Of a stretch of 64,000 nucleotides of DNA, positions 38,042-46,003 are shown piece after piece; positions within the stretch are counted from its first letter, which is position 1, and each line of letters opens with the position of its first letter. The DNA lies in the NCBI RefSeq assembly GCF_002250655.1, contig NZ_NOZR01000009.1, positions 124,001 through 188,000 of the forward strand, read 5' to 3'. The notes beneath the pieces are model-generated. The model made no database searches and was not told where the DNA came from. It worked only from the letters and a program-made list of their open reading frames with translations. The DNA comes from Mycolicibacterium sphagni. Its GTDB lineage: Bacteria; Actinomycetota; Actinomycetes; Mycobacteriales; Mycobacteriaceae. The translations under genes were made by a program, and so were the position numbers.

Positions 38042-39496
38042 TTACAGCTGGGCCCAAACCGTTTTGGTCTTCAAGTAGCCCTCCAGGCCTTCCTTGCCGA
38101 ACTCATGGCCCCAACCGGACTGCTTGTAACCGCCGAAAGGCACATCGTGGTCGAAGATCAGCTGACAGTTGATCTGCACGCTGCCCGCCTGCAGACGCTT
38201 CACGAGCCGGTGGCCCCGGCTGATGTTGGTGGTCCACACCGTGCCCGCGAGCCCGTAGGTGGTGTCGTTAGCCATCGCGATGGCTTCGTCTTCGCTGTCG
38301 AACGGGATGATCGACACGACCGGCCCGAAGATCTCCTGCTGGTAGAGCCGCATGCTGGGGTCGACGTTGGTGAGCACGGTCGGGTGCACGAAGTAGCCCT
38401 TGCGGTCGAGCCGGTACCCGCCGGTGACGACCTCGACCCCGTCGCGCTTACCCTCGTCGATGAATCCCAGCACGCGGTCGAGCTGTTTGGCGCTGATCAG
38501 CGGGCCGCTCATGACGCCCTCTTCGTCAGGGCCGCCGTATTTCATGAAGTTGGCGACCCCGGCGATGCCCTCGACCACCTGGTCGTAGACGCCGCGCTGC
38601 ACGAAGATCCGCGAACCGCAGACGCAGCCCTGCCCGGAGTGCACGAAGATACCCATTGCGGCGCCGAAGATGGCCTTGTCCAGATCGGCGTCATCGAAGA
38701 TCAGCACGGGCGACTTGCCGCCGAGCTCCAGCATCACCTTCTTGAGGTTGCCTGCCGAAGCCTGCACGATCATTTTCCCGACCTCGGTCGACCCGGTGAA
38801 GGCGACCTTCTCGACTTCCGGGTGGGCGCTGATCGCCGCGCCGGCGGTGTGCCCATAGCCGGTAAGAAGGTTGACCACACCCTCGGGCACCCCGGCCTCG
38901 TGGATCAACCGGTCCAGCAAAACCGCCGAAAGTGGTGTCTCCTCAGCGGGTTTCACGAGGCTACTGCAGCCTGCCGCCAGCGCGGGGGCGATCTTGGCGC
39001 AGGCGTTGAAGATAGGCCCATTCCACGGAAAGATCAGGCCGACGACGCCGTAGGGTTCCTTGAGCGTGTAGGCGTGCAGGTCGACGTAACTGTCGGCGGC
39101 GATGCCGGTGGTCTTCACGTCGTAAGAGGTGCCGTTGATCTTGGAACACCAACCGGCGTAGTAGCGGAAGAACTCGGCACAGGTGGGGACCACCATCTCC
39201 GACTGCAGCTTCATCATCCCGGTGTTGGCAGAGTCGATCGCCGCGAACTCCGCCGCATGCTCGTCGATCAGGTCGGCGATACGCCACATGACCTTGGCTC
39301 GCTCACGGCCCGGCAGCTCAGACCAGACACCGGATTCGAACGACGACTTGGCCCGGGCAACCGCCTCGTTGACGGCTTTCTCTCCGCAGTCGGTGAACTC
39401 GCCGATCTGCTCCTCGGTCACCGGGTCGACGATGGGAATGATGTCGCCGTCGCCTGGCCGGCTTCGAATGTCGTCCAATATGGCCTGCAGCGTCAT
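38042..39496 (-). CDS. Aldehyde dehydrogenase family protein
   Basis: 484 residues from ATG 39496, which has GAGG six bases upstream. General-base glutamate in LELGGKSPVL, catalytic cysteine in HSGQGCVCGSRIF, cofactor segment FTGSTEVGK, and EIFGPVVSIIPF. Full length and apparently intact. It is followed 20 bases downstream by the internally deleted relative. Upstream lies a candidate promoter, TTGACT-N18-TAAGCA, with the palindromic TGACcaGTCA in the -35 region. Confidence 0.92.
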   Translation of the reverse strand: MTLQAILDDIRSRPGDGDIIPIVDPVTEEQIGEFTDCGEKAVNEAVARAKSSFESGVWSELPGRERAKVMWRIADLIDEHAAEFAAIDSANTGMMKLQSEMVVPTCAEFFRYYAGWCSKINGTSYDVKTTGIAADSYVDLHAYTLKEPYGVVGLIFPWNGPIFNACAKIAPALAAGCSSLVKPAEETPLSAVLLDRLIHEAGVPEGVVNLLTGYGHTAGAAISAHPEVEKVAFTGSTEVGKMIVQASAGNLKKVMLELGGKSPVLIFDDADLDKAIFGAAMGIFVHSGQGCVCGSRIFVQRGVYDQVVEGIAGVANFMKYGGPDEEGVMSGPLISAKQLDRVLGFIDEGKRDGVEVVTGGYRLDRKGYFVHPTVLTNVDPSMRLYQQEIFGPVVSIIPFDSEDEAIAMANDTTYGLAGTVWTTNISRGHRLVKRLQAGSVQINCQLIFDHDVPFGGYKQSGWGHEFGKEGLEGYLKTKTVWAQL

Positions 39497-39675
39497 CGTT
39501 GACCTCATCTTGTCGGGGCGTCGAACCATCTCGCGAATGCTGTGCAACTGCTTAGCATTTAGGCCTGTGACCAGTCAATAGACGCATCTACGGCGACAAC
39601 AAACTGATAGCTCCGCACCCGCGGTCATCTCTTTTACTCCAGGCGCACCGCTTGTTCTCCTGCGGCAACCTGACG

Positions 39676-40374
39676 TCAGTCGACGGCGGCGTCGAGCAGT
39701 AGGCGGGCGAAGCCGGCGGGGTCGACGAACGGAGACATGTGCGCCCACTCGTCGACCACCCGCAACCTGCCATGCGGCAGATCGCCGGCAAGGGTCGTCA
39801 TCACCTCCGGCGTGCAGGCCAGATCGAGACTCCCGCAGAGTGCAACGGCCGGAGCCTGGACCGATGCGACGTGAGCGCGGCGATCGTAGGATGCCAGCGC
39901 TTCGAGCGTGGTCGCGTATGCCAGCGGTGACACCGCGCTGAGACGACGCCGGGTGTCACGCACCACCGGACCGTCGTCGGCGATTTCGTCAGCGGTGAAC
40001 CACCGGTGAATGCCGGCCTCGACGTCGATGCCTGCGCCGTCGCGCAATGCCTTTGCGGCACCGGCGAACTCCGGTGCCGGTCCGTCTCGGGTGCACACGA
40101 GGATCAACCGCTCGATGCGATGCGGTGCCAACAGCGCCATCTCCAACGCGACCTGACCGCCGAGCGAATGTCCGACAACCACCAGTGGCCCGTCTGGCTC
40201 ATCGGCGAGCACGGCCGCGGCGAGCTGCTGTTGGAGTAGGCCGCCGGAGACGAATTCCCGGTTGAGATCGGGAGCGATCGAGGCGAGGGGCAGGTGGCCA
40301 CGAACCGCATCCCAGACAGACGGATCGAGCGGTGTGCCATGCAGCAGCATCCAGCGCGTAGTCGGGACGTCCAT
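39676..40374 (-). CDS. Alpha/beta hydrolase
   Basis: 232 residues. Oxyanion segment LLHGTPLDPSVW, nucleophile elbow VVGHSLGGQVAL with the catalytic serine, acid in the CGSLDLACTPE region and histidine in DEWAHMSPFVDP. The compact size and short cap resemble esterases and lactonases. No partner gene indicates its substrate. Confidence 0.85.
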   Translation of the reverse strand: MDVPTTRWMLLHGTPLDPSVWDAVRGHLPLASIAPDLNREFVSGGLLQQQLAAAVLADEPDGPLVVVGHSLGGQVALEMALLAPHRIERLILVCTRDGPAPEFAGAAKALRDGAGIDVEAGIHRWFTADEIADDGPVVRDTRRRLSAVSPLAYATTLEALASYDRRAHVASVQAPAVALCGSLDLACTPEVMTTLAGDLPHGRLRVVDEWAHMSPFVDPAGFARLLLDAAVD

Positions 40375-40483
40375 CAGCCCATCGTTGCAGGCAGCCTCGT
40401 CATCTGTCCCGGACCGTCTGGGCGCGTTCGGATTTCAGTGTCCCGGGTAGCGACATGGGCCTCTTCACCCGTCGCCGCTCAGC

Positions 40484-40885
40484 TCACGCACGGTATTCGT
40501 CGTCGGTGACCTTCTCCAGCCATTCGACGACCTCGCCGTCGAGGTCACCGGTGATCGCGAGGTGTGTCATCGCACCGGCGGGGGTGGCACCGTGCCAGTG
40601 CTTGACACCTGGCGGTGTCCAGATGACGTCTCCGACGTTGATCTGCTGCTTGTCACCGCCCCACTCCTGCACCCACCCGGTTCCCGCCGTGACGACGAGA
40701 GTTTGTCCGGCTGGATGGGTGTGCCAGGCGCTACGAGCACACGCGGTGAACGTGACTTGTCCGGCACCCACGTTGCGGTTTCCGTTCGCGCCGAACAGTG
40801 GCTGCACCTGCACCTCGCCGGTGAAGTAGTCCTCAGGTCCGGCGGCGGGCGGACGCGTGTCGCCGCGAGAGATTTCCATAGCCAT
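40484..40885 (-). CDS. Small cupin-domain protein
   Basis: 133 residues, single cupin barrel. Motif 1 is WHTHPAGQTLVVTAGTGWVQ and motif 2 GDVIWTPPGVKHWHGATP, giving His ligands for one metal. It resembles the cupin (R)-mandelonitrile-lyase/YhaK-like group often found beside aldo-keto reductases. It lies 63 bases downstream of the AKR gene on the same strand, so the pair is probably one unit. Confidence 0.82.
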   Translation of the reverse strand: MAMEISRGDTRPPAAGPEDYFTGEVQVQPLFGANGNRNVGAGQVTFTACARSAWHTHPAGQTLVVTAGTGWVQEWGGDKQQINVGDVIWTPPGVKHWHGATPAGAMTHLAITGDLDGEVVEWLEKVTDDEYRA

Positions 40886-40948
40886 TCCGTCTCAGCTTTC
40901 TGTTGTCGCTCATGTTGATTGTCGTCGTCCACAGCGCAGTCCGCGCCG

Positions 40949-41833
40949 CTACACACCCTCGTAGGTGTCGGGGTTGGGACCCACGCGCCCGTCCGCGCCT
41001 CGATCGAGCCCGTCGATGGCTGCCATCTCTTCGCCCGACAACTCAAAGTCGAAGACGTTGATGTTTTCGGTCATTCGTTGCGGGCTGGCCGACTTCGGGA
41101 TTGCGATGACGCCGTGCTGCATGTGCCAGCGCAAGATGACCTGGGCGGTGGACTTGCCGTGAGCGTCGGCGATGCGGGTGATCATCGCATCGGTCAGCGG
41201 CTCGCGATTGTGCCCGAGCGGGCTGTGCGCTTCAACTGCAATGCCGTATCGCGTGGTGGCCTCGCGGGCAACATGATTGGCGAAGTACGGGTGCAGTTCG
41301 AACTGGTTGACCGCAGGCGCGATGCCCGTCTCGCCAATGATGCGGTCCAGGTGTGCGGGCTGGAAATTGGAAACACCAGCGCTGCGGAGCCGACCGTCGG
41401 CGACGAACTCGGTCAACGCCTTCCACGTCGACACGTAATCGCCGCCGTAGAGCGTGGGCAACGGCCAATGGATGAGAAACAGATCCAGTTGATCCAGGCT
41501 GAGATCCGCCAACGTCGCCTCGAACGAGCGCCGCACGTCATCAGGTCCATGATTGGCGTTGGCGAGCTTGCTGGTCACATAGAGCTGGTCGCGCGGGATA
41601 CCCGACTCTGCGATTGCCCGCCCGACGCCGGCCTCGGTGCCATATGCCTGCGCGGTGTCGATGTGACGGTATCCCGCCCGCAGCGCCTGCCCCACGATGT
41701 CGGCGGTCGTCGCGATATTGGCCGGGGTGGACTTGCGGTCCGGTTGTATCGCCAGAGTGCCGAACCCGAGCGCCGGGATGAGTGTGCCGTCGTTCAGGGA
41801 AACGGTCGGAATCGAACTGTGCGCCGTCTGCAT
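40949..41833 (-). CDS. Aldo/keto reductase
   Basis: NADPH-dependent carbonyl reductase, 294 residues from ATG 41833 with GAGGAG upstream. Catalytic tetrad in YRHIDTAQAYGTE (Asp, Tyr), VTSKLAN (Lys) and FLIHWPLP (His). NADPH site AIPKSASPQRMTENINVF. Divergent from an XRE-type regulator, a common arrangement for stress- or aldehyde-inducible AKRs. Confidence 0.9.
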   Translation of the reverse strand: MQTAHSSIPTVSLNDGTLIPALGFGTLAIQPDRKSTPANIATTADIVGQALRAGYRHIDTAQAYGTEAGVGRAIAESGIPRDQLYVTSKLANANHGPDDVRRSFEATLADLSLDQLDLFLIHWPLPTLYGGDYVSTWKALTEFVADGRLRSAGVSNFQPAHLDRIIGETGIAPAVNQFELHPYFANHVAREATTRYGIAVEAHSPLGHNREPLTDAMITRIADAHGKSTAQVILRWHMQHGVIAIPKSASPQRMTENINVFDFELSGEEMAAIDGLDRGADGRVGPNPDTYEGV

Positions 41834-41929
41834 CACATACTCCTCGTACTCTGTCGCGGCCTGTGAATGGCGACCGTCTCGACGACGAGTCAACCGCCGC
41901 GACGACGTGGCAACCAGGGTCAGTCGAGA

Positions 41930-41951
41930 GGGGGTATCGGCAGGGACCCCC
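41930..41951. promoter_or_regulatory. Inverted repeat between AKR and XRE regulator
   Basis: GGGGGT-N10-ACCCCC lies just upstream of the regulator's -10; candidate operator for the divergent pair. Confidence 0.3.
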
Positions 41952-41970
41952 ACCCCCGGTATGGCGCACC

Positions 41971-41976
41971 TACGCT
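41971..41976 (+). promoter_or_regulatory. -10 element of the XRE regulator
   Basis: TACGCT, seven bases, ATG at 41984; same hexamer and spacing as the Ntn hydrolase at 20.3 kb. Confidence 0.45.
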
Positions 41977-41983
41977 GGTCGAC

Positions 41984-42868
41984 ATGGCTGAGAACAGGGA
42001 GGCACGGGCGGCGATCCGCGACTTCCTCGTAACCCGCCGCGCCCGCATCACACCCGACCAGGCTGGTCTGGACACCTACGGCGGAAACCGTCGCGTCAAG
42101 GGCCTGCGCCGTGAAGAGGTCGCCCTACTGTCGGGTATCAGCGCCGAGTACTACATCCGGCTCGAACGCGGAAACGCCGCCGGCGCTTCACCGGGCGTCA
42201 TCGACGCCATCGCCACCGCCTTGCACCTCGATGCTGACGAGCGGGCTCACCTCATCCGTCTCATCGACGCGGTCGGCCCCGGCCGTCGGAAACGCCGCCC
42301 AACCCGGTCCCATGACACCGTTCGTCCCGGCATCCAAGTGCTCCTCGATGGCCTGGACCACCTGCCCGCGTTCGTGTTCAACCGCCGACTCGACATCATC
42401 GCCACGAACGAGCTCGGCAGGGCGCTCTACGCACCGATCTTCGACGATCCCGTCCAGCCGCCCAACGTGGCCCGCTTCATGTTCCTCAACGAGCCTCGCT
42501 CGCGAGAGTTCTGGCCCAACTGGGAGCAGATGGCCAGCAACAACGTCGCACTACTGCGCACCGAGGCAGGCCGAGACCCCGACGACCCCGCGTTGATCGA
42601 ACTCATCGGCCAGCTTTCCACCCGCAGCGAACAGTTTCGAATCCTTTGGGGCGCATACGATGTCAAAGAACACCGGTCCGGCATCAAGACACTTCGACAC
42701 CCACTCCTCGGCGAAATCACGCTTCCGTTCGAAGACCTCCACGTCGACGCGGCCCCTGACCAACTCCTGATGGTCTACACACCTCCCCCAGGCTCGACCG
42801 AACACGACGCCATCATGCTGCTGGCTAGCTGGAACGCCGAGGTCGCGCCGTCTGCGACGGAAGCCTGA
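41984..42868 (+). CDS. XRE-family regulator with MmyB-like ligand domain
   Basis: 294 residues. The N-terminal helix-turn-helix (about 35-75) includes VKGLRREEVALLSGISAEYY. The C-terminal MmyB-like domain contains FVFNRRLDIIATN and FLNEPRSREFWPNWEQ, a PAS-like fold reported to bind fatty acids in related proteins. Regulators of this type commonly lie next to, and control, a divergent AKR or SDR, as here. Confidence 0.87.
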   Translation: MAENREARAAIRDFLVTRRARITPDQAGLDTYGGNRRVKGLRREEVALLSGISAEYYIRLERGNAAGASPGVIDAIATALHLDADERAHLIRLIDAVGPGRRKRRPTRSHDTVRPGIQVLLDGLDHLPAFVFNRRLDIIATNELGRALYAPIFDDPVQPPNVARFMFLNEPRSREFWPNWEQMASNNVALLRTEAGRDPDDPALIELIGQLSTRSEQFRILWGAYDVKEHRSGIKTLRHPLLGEITLPFEDLHVDAAPDQLLMVYTPPPGSTEHDAIMLLASWNAEVAPSATEA

Positions 42869-42917
42869 CGGTCTGTGACCACCTGAACTGGTCAACCGCA
42901 TCAATTGTCTGGCCAGG

Positions 42918-43316
42918 TCAGGAAATTGACGGCGATGTGCGCGCGACGGGTTCTTTGACGCCGGCGATGGTCCATGCCGAAACGTCGGACAGGCGAATGC
43001 GAAGCGAGTCGTGTTCGACAACGGTGCCTGCGACGTAGCAGCGGGCTTTGCGGAGGTGGAGGAACACGCTGGCCTGTTCAGCTTCGAGCGCGGCGATGCG
43101 GCCAGCAACATCGGCAGCGTCATTTTTGGCGAAGAAGTGGGCGACGTAGTGCCCGAAGTACGAGCTGGGCACCGTGATGCCCGTAGCCACACCCCAGGGC
43201 AGGTACAGCGTCACTTCAATGCTGACGGACTCCGCTTCGGTGTCGATGTGTCGCAGGATCGTGTCAGCGCCGACGGCGCCAGGGTCGATGAAAGCCATGT
43301 CGGGATCGTAGAACAT
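42918..43316 (-). CDS. Hypothetical protein
   Basis: 132 residues starting MFYDPDMAFIDPGAVGAD. No signal peptide or membrane segment. A helical middle (VAGRIAALEAEQASVFLHLR) and a beta-rich N-terminal half can be seen. I do not recognise a family. Codon use is near normal for the window, but the gene sits among regulators with AT-richer flanks, so recent acquisition is possible. Confidence 0.5.
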   Translation of the reverse strand: MFYDPDMAFIDPGAVGADTILRHIDTEAESVSIEVTLYLPWGVATGITVPSSYFGHYVAHFFAKNDAADVAGRIAALEAEQASVFLHLRKARCYVAGTVVEHDSLRIRLSDVSAWTIAGVKEPVARTSPSIS

Positions 43317-43354
43317 TCCGTCTGAAGACTAGAGAAAATCTATTGTGCTGACTG

Positions 43355-43383
43355 TAGACAAATGGGGCTGCCGTCGTTAGAGT
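43355..43383 (+). promoter_or_regulatory. Sigma-A-type promoter for the MerR leader
   Basis: TAGACA (43355-43360), 17 bases, TAGAGT (43378-43383). The expected start near 43390 gives a leader of about 360 bases before the MerR GTG. Confidence 0.4.
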
Positions 43384-43753
43384 ATCGACTGTAAGCAGAG
43401 CAGTCATGTTGGCGCGGGAGATGATGAACTACCCGTGAAGTCAGTACAAGTGAAGGACAAGATACGGAACCGATCAGCACGATCGTTCGGTGGCCGTGTA
43501 GTTGAGCAGTACCCGCACGCGCAGTACCCCTCATCAGGTGAAGGAAAGGAGGAGCCACCGTCGGATCGCCCGGATTGTTCAGTATCGGGCCGATGCCGCG
43601 TTCTCAAAGCAGTGTCGAAAGATGGTAGTTATCTCCTCAGGGCCGGCGCCCCAGTGAAATCGCAATCAAATCACTGGGCCGCCGGCCCTTCATCATGGGC
43701 AAGGTCAGGCACGTGTTGAATCACCCGCTGCCCCGCCGGCCTCGAAAGGCGTT
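43384..43753 (+). ncRNA. Long structured leader upstream of the MerR-like gene
   Basis: About 370 bases with no convincing gene. In order it holds a ten-codon ORF (43406: MLAREMMNYP), CGATC-AGCAC-GATCG (43471-43485), a GCAGTACCC direct repeat (43505 and 43521), an orphan Shine-Dalgarno AAAGGAGG (43545-43552) without a start codon at the right distance, a hairpin around 43567-43590, and the long hairpin at 43639-43689. This could be a cis-acting riboregulator or a small RNA. I do not recognise a known riboswitch class. Confidence 0.35.
43639..43689 (+). terminator. Long two-part hairpin in the MerR leader
   Basis: AGGGCCGGCG pairs with CGCCGGCCCT and, after a single C-C mismatch, CCCAGTGA pairs with TCACTGGG: 18 bp around a 13-base A-rich loop. 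TTCATC follows. It may be an attenuator or the 3' end of a small RNA, 64 bases before the MerR start. Confidence 0.5.
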
Positions 43754-44134
43754 GTGACTCCCGCAAAGAACAAATCTGGTGACAGCAGCCCGAACGAAAA
43801 GTTCGATGACGAGGACTACCCCGCCTACAACATGGGCAGCGCCGCCCAAATTCTGGGAACCACGCAAGCATTCCTGCGCAGCCTCGATGAGGCGAAGCTG
43901 CTGATACCTCAACGCTCCGAAGGCGGACACCGCCGCTACTCCCGGTATCAACTCCGAATTGCGGCGAGGGCGCGTGAACTCGTCGACCGTGGCATCACGC
44001 TTGACGCGGCGTGCCGCATCATCATCCTGGAAGATCAACTCGCCGAGGCTAATGCCATCAACGCCGAACTACAGCGCACTCTCGACGATCGGCCAAAGCG
44101 CGTCGACGAAGACACTGAAAATGGCGACTCGTAA
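43754..44134 (+). CDS. MerR-family helix-turn-helix regulator (HspR-like)
   Basis: 126 residues from GTG. An acidic, disordered N-terminus precedes a winged-helix domain: YNMGSAAQILGTTQAFLRSL, then LLIPQRSEGGHRRYSRYQL. A coiled-coil follows (AACRIIILEDQLAEANAINA) and an acidic tail. The wing motif and coil resemble HspR-type MerR proteins without a metal- or cluster-binding site. Its target is not evident; the structured leader suggests post-transcriptional control. Confidence 0.8.
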   Translation: MTPAKNKSGDSSPNEKFDDEDYPAYNMGSAAQILGTTQAFLRSLDEAKLLIPQRSEGGHRRYSRYQLRIAARARELVDRGITLDAACRIIILEDQLAEANAINAELQRTLDDRPKRVDEDTENGDS

Positions 44135-44170
44135 TGCAGCATCTTCGTCCCGAACGACGCGACTGACGGA

Positions 44171-45088
44171 TCATTGAGTGCTGTCGGCATGGCGCGGAGA
44201 TCCTGCGGGCTGTTTGCGGGCCGCAGGTAGCTCGCCACTGTAGACCGCTCGCATCCGAGGCCGAACGATATCCACGATGGGCACATCGAGGCCGACGCTC
44301 TCAGCGAACTCCTGGGCCGCCGCAAGATCCTTCTGTGCCAACGCGTCCGCCGATTCGACCCGCTCCGCGGGAACCTCGATCCCGGCCGCGTGGAGCTGCA
44401 GAAGCGTCAGCGGCGAGGTGCCGCCATCGGTGTTCTGCAGGACCTTCAACAACCGGTCAAGGGGCACACCACCGGCCTGGCCGATGGAGGCGGCTTCCCG
44501 TACCGCCGCCCACATCGAGTAGGTCAAAGCATTGCGGGCCAGCTTGGTGACCATGCCGGTTCCGAGGCCGCCACAGTGCACGACGAGCTTGGCGAAGTCT
44601 TCCAAAACCGGACGTGCATATTCAACGGCGTCGTCAGGACCGCCCACCATGACCGTCAGTCCGTTCTCGGCCGCAATCGTCCCGCCGGTCACGCCGGCAT
44701 CGAGGAACGCAACCCCCGCGTCTTCACATAGCGCAGCCAACTTGCGAACGACCTCGACACTGACGGTGGACAACAGCACTACGGTCAACCCGAGGTGCGC
44801 GGCCGACAGGATGCCGTCCTCCCCAGCGATCACTTCGTGTGCCTGGTCGGCGGTCAGGACCGCCACCAGAACCACGTCGCTGTCGCGGGCGACCTCGGCG
44901 ATGGTGGCCGACTGTGCGGGAACGCCGTCGAGGTCGTCGGAAACCCCAGGACGCACGTCATACACGGTCGGGATACGACCCCGCCGGGAAAGGCTGACCG
45001 CGACTCCACCGCCGATCATGCCCAAGCCCACGACTCCTGCGCGCAGCGAGCGATTGCGTTCCGCTTCACCGTGTGCCTGCTTCGACAT
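44171..45088 (-). CDS. NAD(P)-dependent 3-hydroxyisobutyrate-dehydrogenase-like oxidoreductase
   Basis: Beta-hydroxyacid dehydrogenase family, 305 residues from ATG 45088 with CAGGAG upstream. Rossmann motif VVGLGMIGGGVAVSLSRRG, substrate segment FLDAGVTGGTIAAENG, and the catalytic lysine in GMVTKLARNALTYS. NADP preference is plausible from the Arg-Arg after strand beta-2 but not certain. Divergent from a TetR regulator, with operator-like repeats between them. Confidence 0.86.
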   Translation of the reverse strand: MSKQAHGEAERNRSLRAGVVGLGMIGGGVAVSLSRRGRIPTVYDVRPGVSDDLDGVPAQSATIAEVARDSDVVLVAVLTADQAHEVIAGEDGILSAAHLGLTVVLLSTVSVEVVRKLAALCEDAGVAFLDAGVTGGTIAAENGLTVMVGGPDDAVEYARPVLEDFAKLVVHCGGLGTGMVTKLARNALTYSMWAAVREAASIGQAGGVPLDRLLKVLQNTDGGTSPLTLLQLHAAGIEVPAERVESADALAQKDLAAAQEFAESVGLDVPIVDIVRPRMRAVYSGELPAARKQPAGSPRHADSTQ

Positions 45089-45157
45089 TCGAATCTCCTG
45101 TTTCCAAGCTTTTGCCAACAGCGTCAACTCAGACTCTGCGCTCGGATCGCTGATTCT

Positions 45158-45179
45158 GTCAACAGCGTTGATTAAATCA
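45158..45179. promoter_or_regulatory. Overlapping operator candidates between oxidoreductase and TetR
   Basis: GTCAAC-AGC-GTTGAT (45158-45172; one arm mismatch) overlaps TGAT-TAA-ATCA (45169-45179). The CAACAGCGT unit recurs at 45116-45124. This is the only AT-rich stretch in the intergenic region. Confidence 0.45.
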
Positions 45180-45197
45180 TTCGCGTCGGCGACACTC

Positions 45198-45818
45198 ATG
45201 TGCATGACGCCGTCCGCGAGCACCCAGCCCGCCGCACCCAAACGCGGACCAGGTCGCCCACGCTCGTCCGCCACACCTGATGCGATCCGACGTGCAGCGC
45301 GGACCCTGTTCGCCGAGCGCGGCTTCAGTCACACCTCGGTGCGCGACATCGCCAGCCTTGCGGGCAGCGATCCCGCTGTGGTGATCCGCCACTTCGGGTC
45401 AAAGGAAAAACTGTTCCTTGAAGTTGTCGCCGTCGATCCGCAGTTCCGCGGCCTCGTCGAAGGCCCCCTCGCCACGCTTGGCCGGCAGATCCTCGAGAAA
45501 GTGGTGGAGGCGGACGGCTCGATACTGCGGCTATATGCGGCGTTGCTCGGCGCACTGGACCGACCCGAAGTGCGCCGTTATCTGGAACAGGCGACCGCCC
45601 AACACATCATCGCCCCGCTTGCCGCGCGTCTACACGGCCCCGATGCGCGTCTGCGTGCTCAACTCGTCGCCGCGCAGATAGGCGGCCTGCTGATGAGCGT
45701 CGCCCTCGCCGATGCGCCATCAAGTGAGTTGGTCGGCGCAACGGCACTCGACTACTACGCTGCCGGTATCCAGAGTCTCATCGAGGCACCCGCCCCGCGA
45801 CAGTCGCGTGATGACTGA
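45198..45818 (+). CDS. TetR-family regulator
   Basis: About 206 residues; ATG 45198 or 45204 (MTPSASTQPAAPKRGPGRPR). HTH of about 45 residues with ERGFSHTSVRDIASLAGSDP and VIRHFGSKEKLF. The C-terminal domain is of the TetR_C type common in mycobacteria (QIGGLLMSVALADAPS). Divergent from the oxidoreductase, its likely target. Confidence 0.86.
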   Translation: MCMTPSASTQPAAPKRGPGRPRSSATPDAIRRAARTLFAERGFSHTSVRDIASLAGSDPAVVIRHFGSKEKLFLEVVAVDPQFRGLVEGPLATLGRQILEKVVEADGSILRLYAALLGALDRPEVRRYLEQATAQHIIAPLAARLHGPDARLRAQLVAAQIGGLLMSVALADAPSSELVGATALDYYAAGIQSLIEAPAPRQSRDD

Positions 45819-45876
45819 CGACGGGGGCTGCCCCCTGAGGCCTAGCGGGGTAATACCCTGCTGAACTGCTCAAACG

Positions 45877-45952
45877 TGGTGGAGCTAAGGGGAATCGAAC
45901 CCCTGACCTTCTCGATGCGAACGAGACGCGCTACCAACTGCGCTATAGCCCC
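45877..45952 (-). tRNA. tRNA-Ala (anticodon CGC), CCA encoded
   Basis: Read on the minus strand: acceptor GGGGCTA pairs with TAGCTCC (one G-U), D-arm AGCGCAGTTGGTAGCGC, anticodon stem TCTCG/CGAGA with loop TTCGCAT, hence anticodon CGC for GCG codons. T-arm GGGG-TTCGATT-CCCC, discriminator A at 45880, then CCA at 45879-45877. The accessory block lies on its 3' side. Confidence 0.95.
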
Positions 45953-46003
45953 TTGGTCCGTAGCAGGCTACCAGCCCGAGACGGCCTGGCCGAAACCGGC
46001 GAC

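Noticed and set aside
43435..43719. 95-residue plus-strand ORF in the MerR leader
   Set aside because: No family and no ribosome site, and it runs straight through the long perfect hairpin, whose pairing explains the sequence better.
45877..45952. tRNA-Ala as an active attachment site
   Set aside because: No second copy of the tRNA 3' end and no integrase was found in the window, so only adjacency is claimed.
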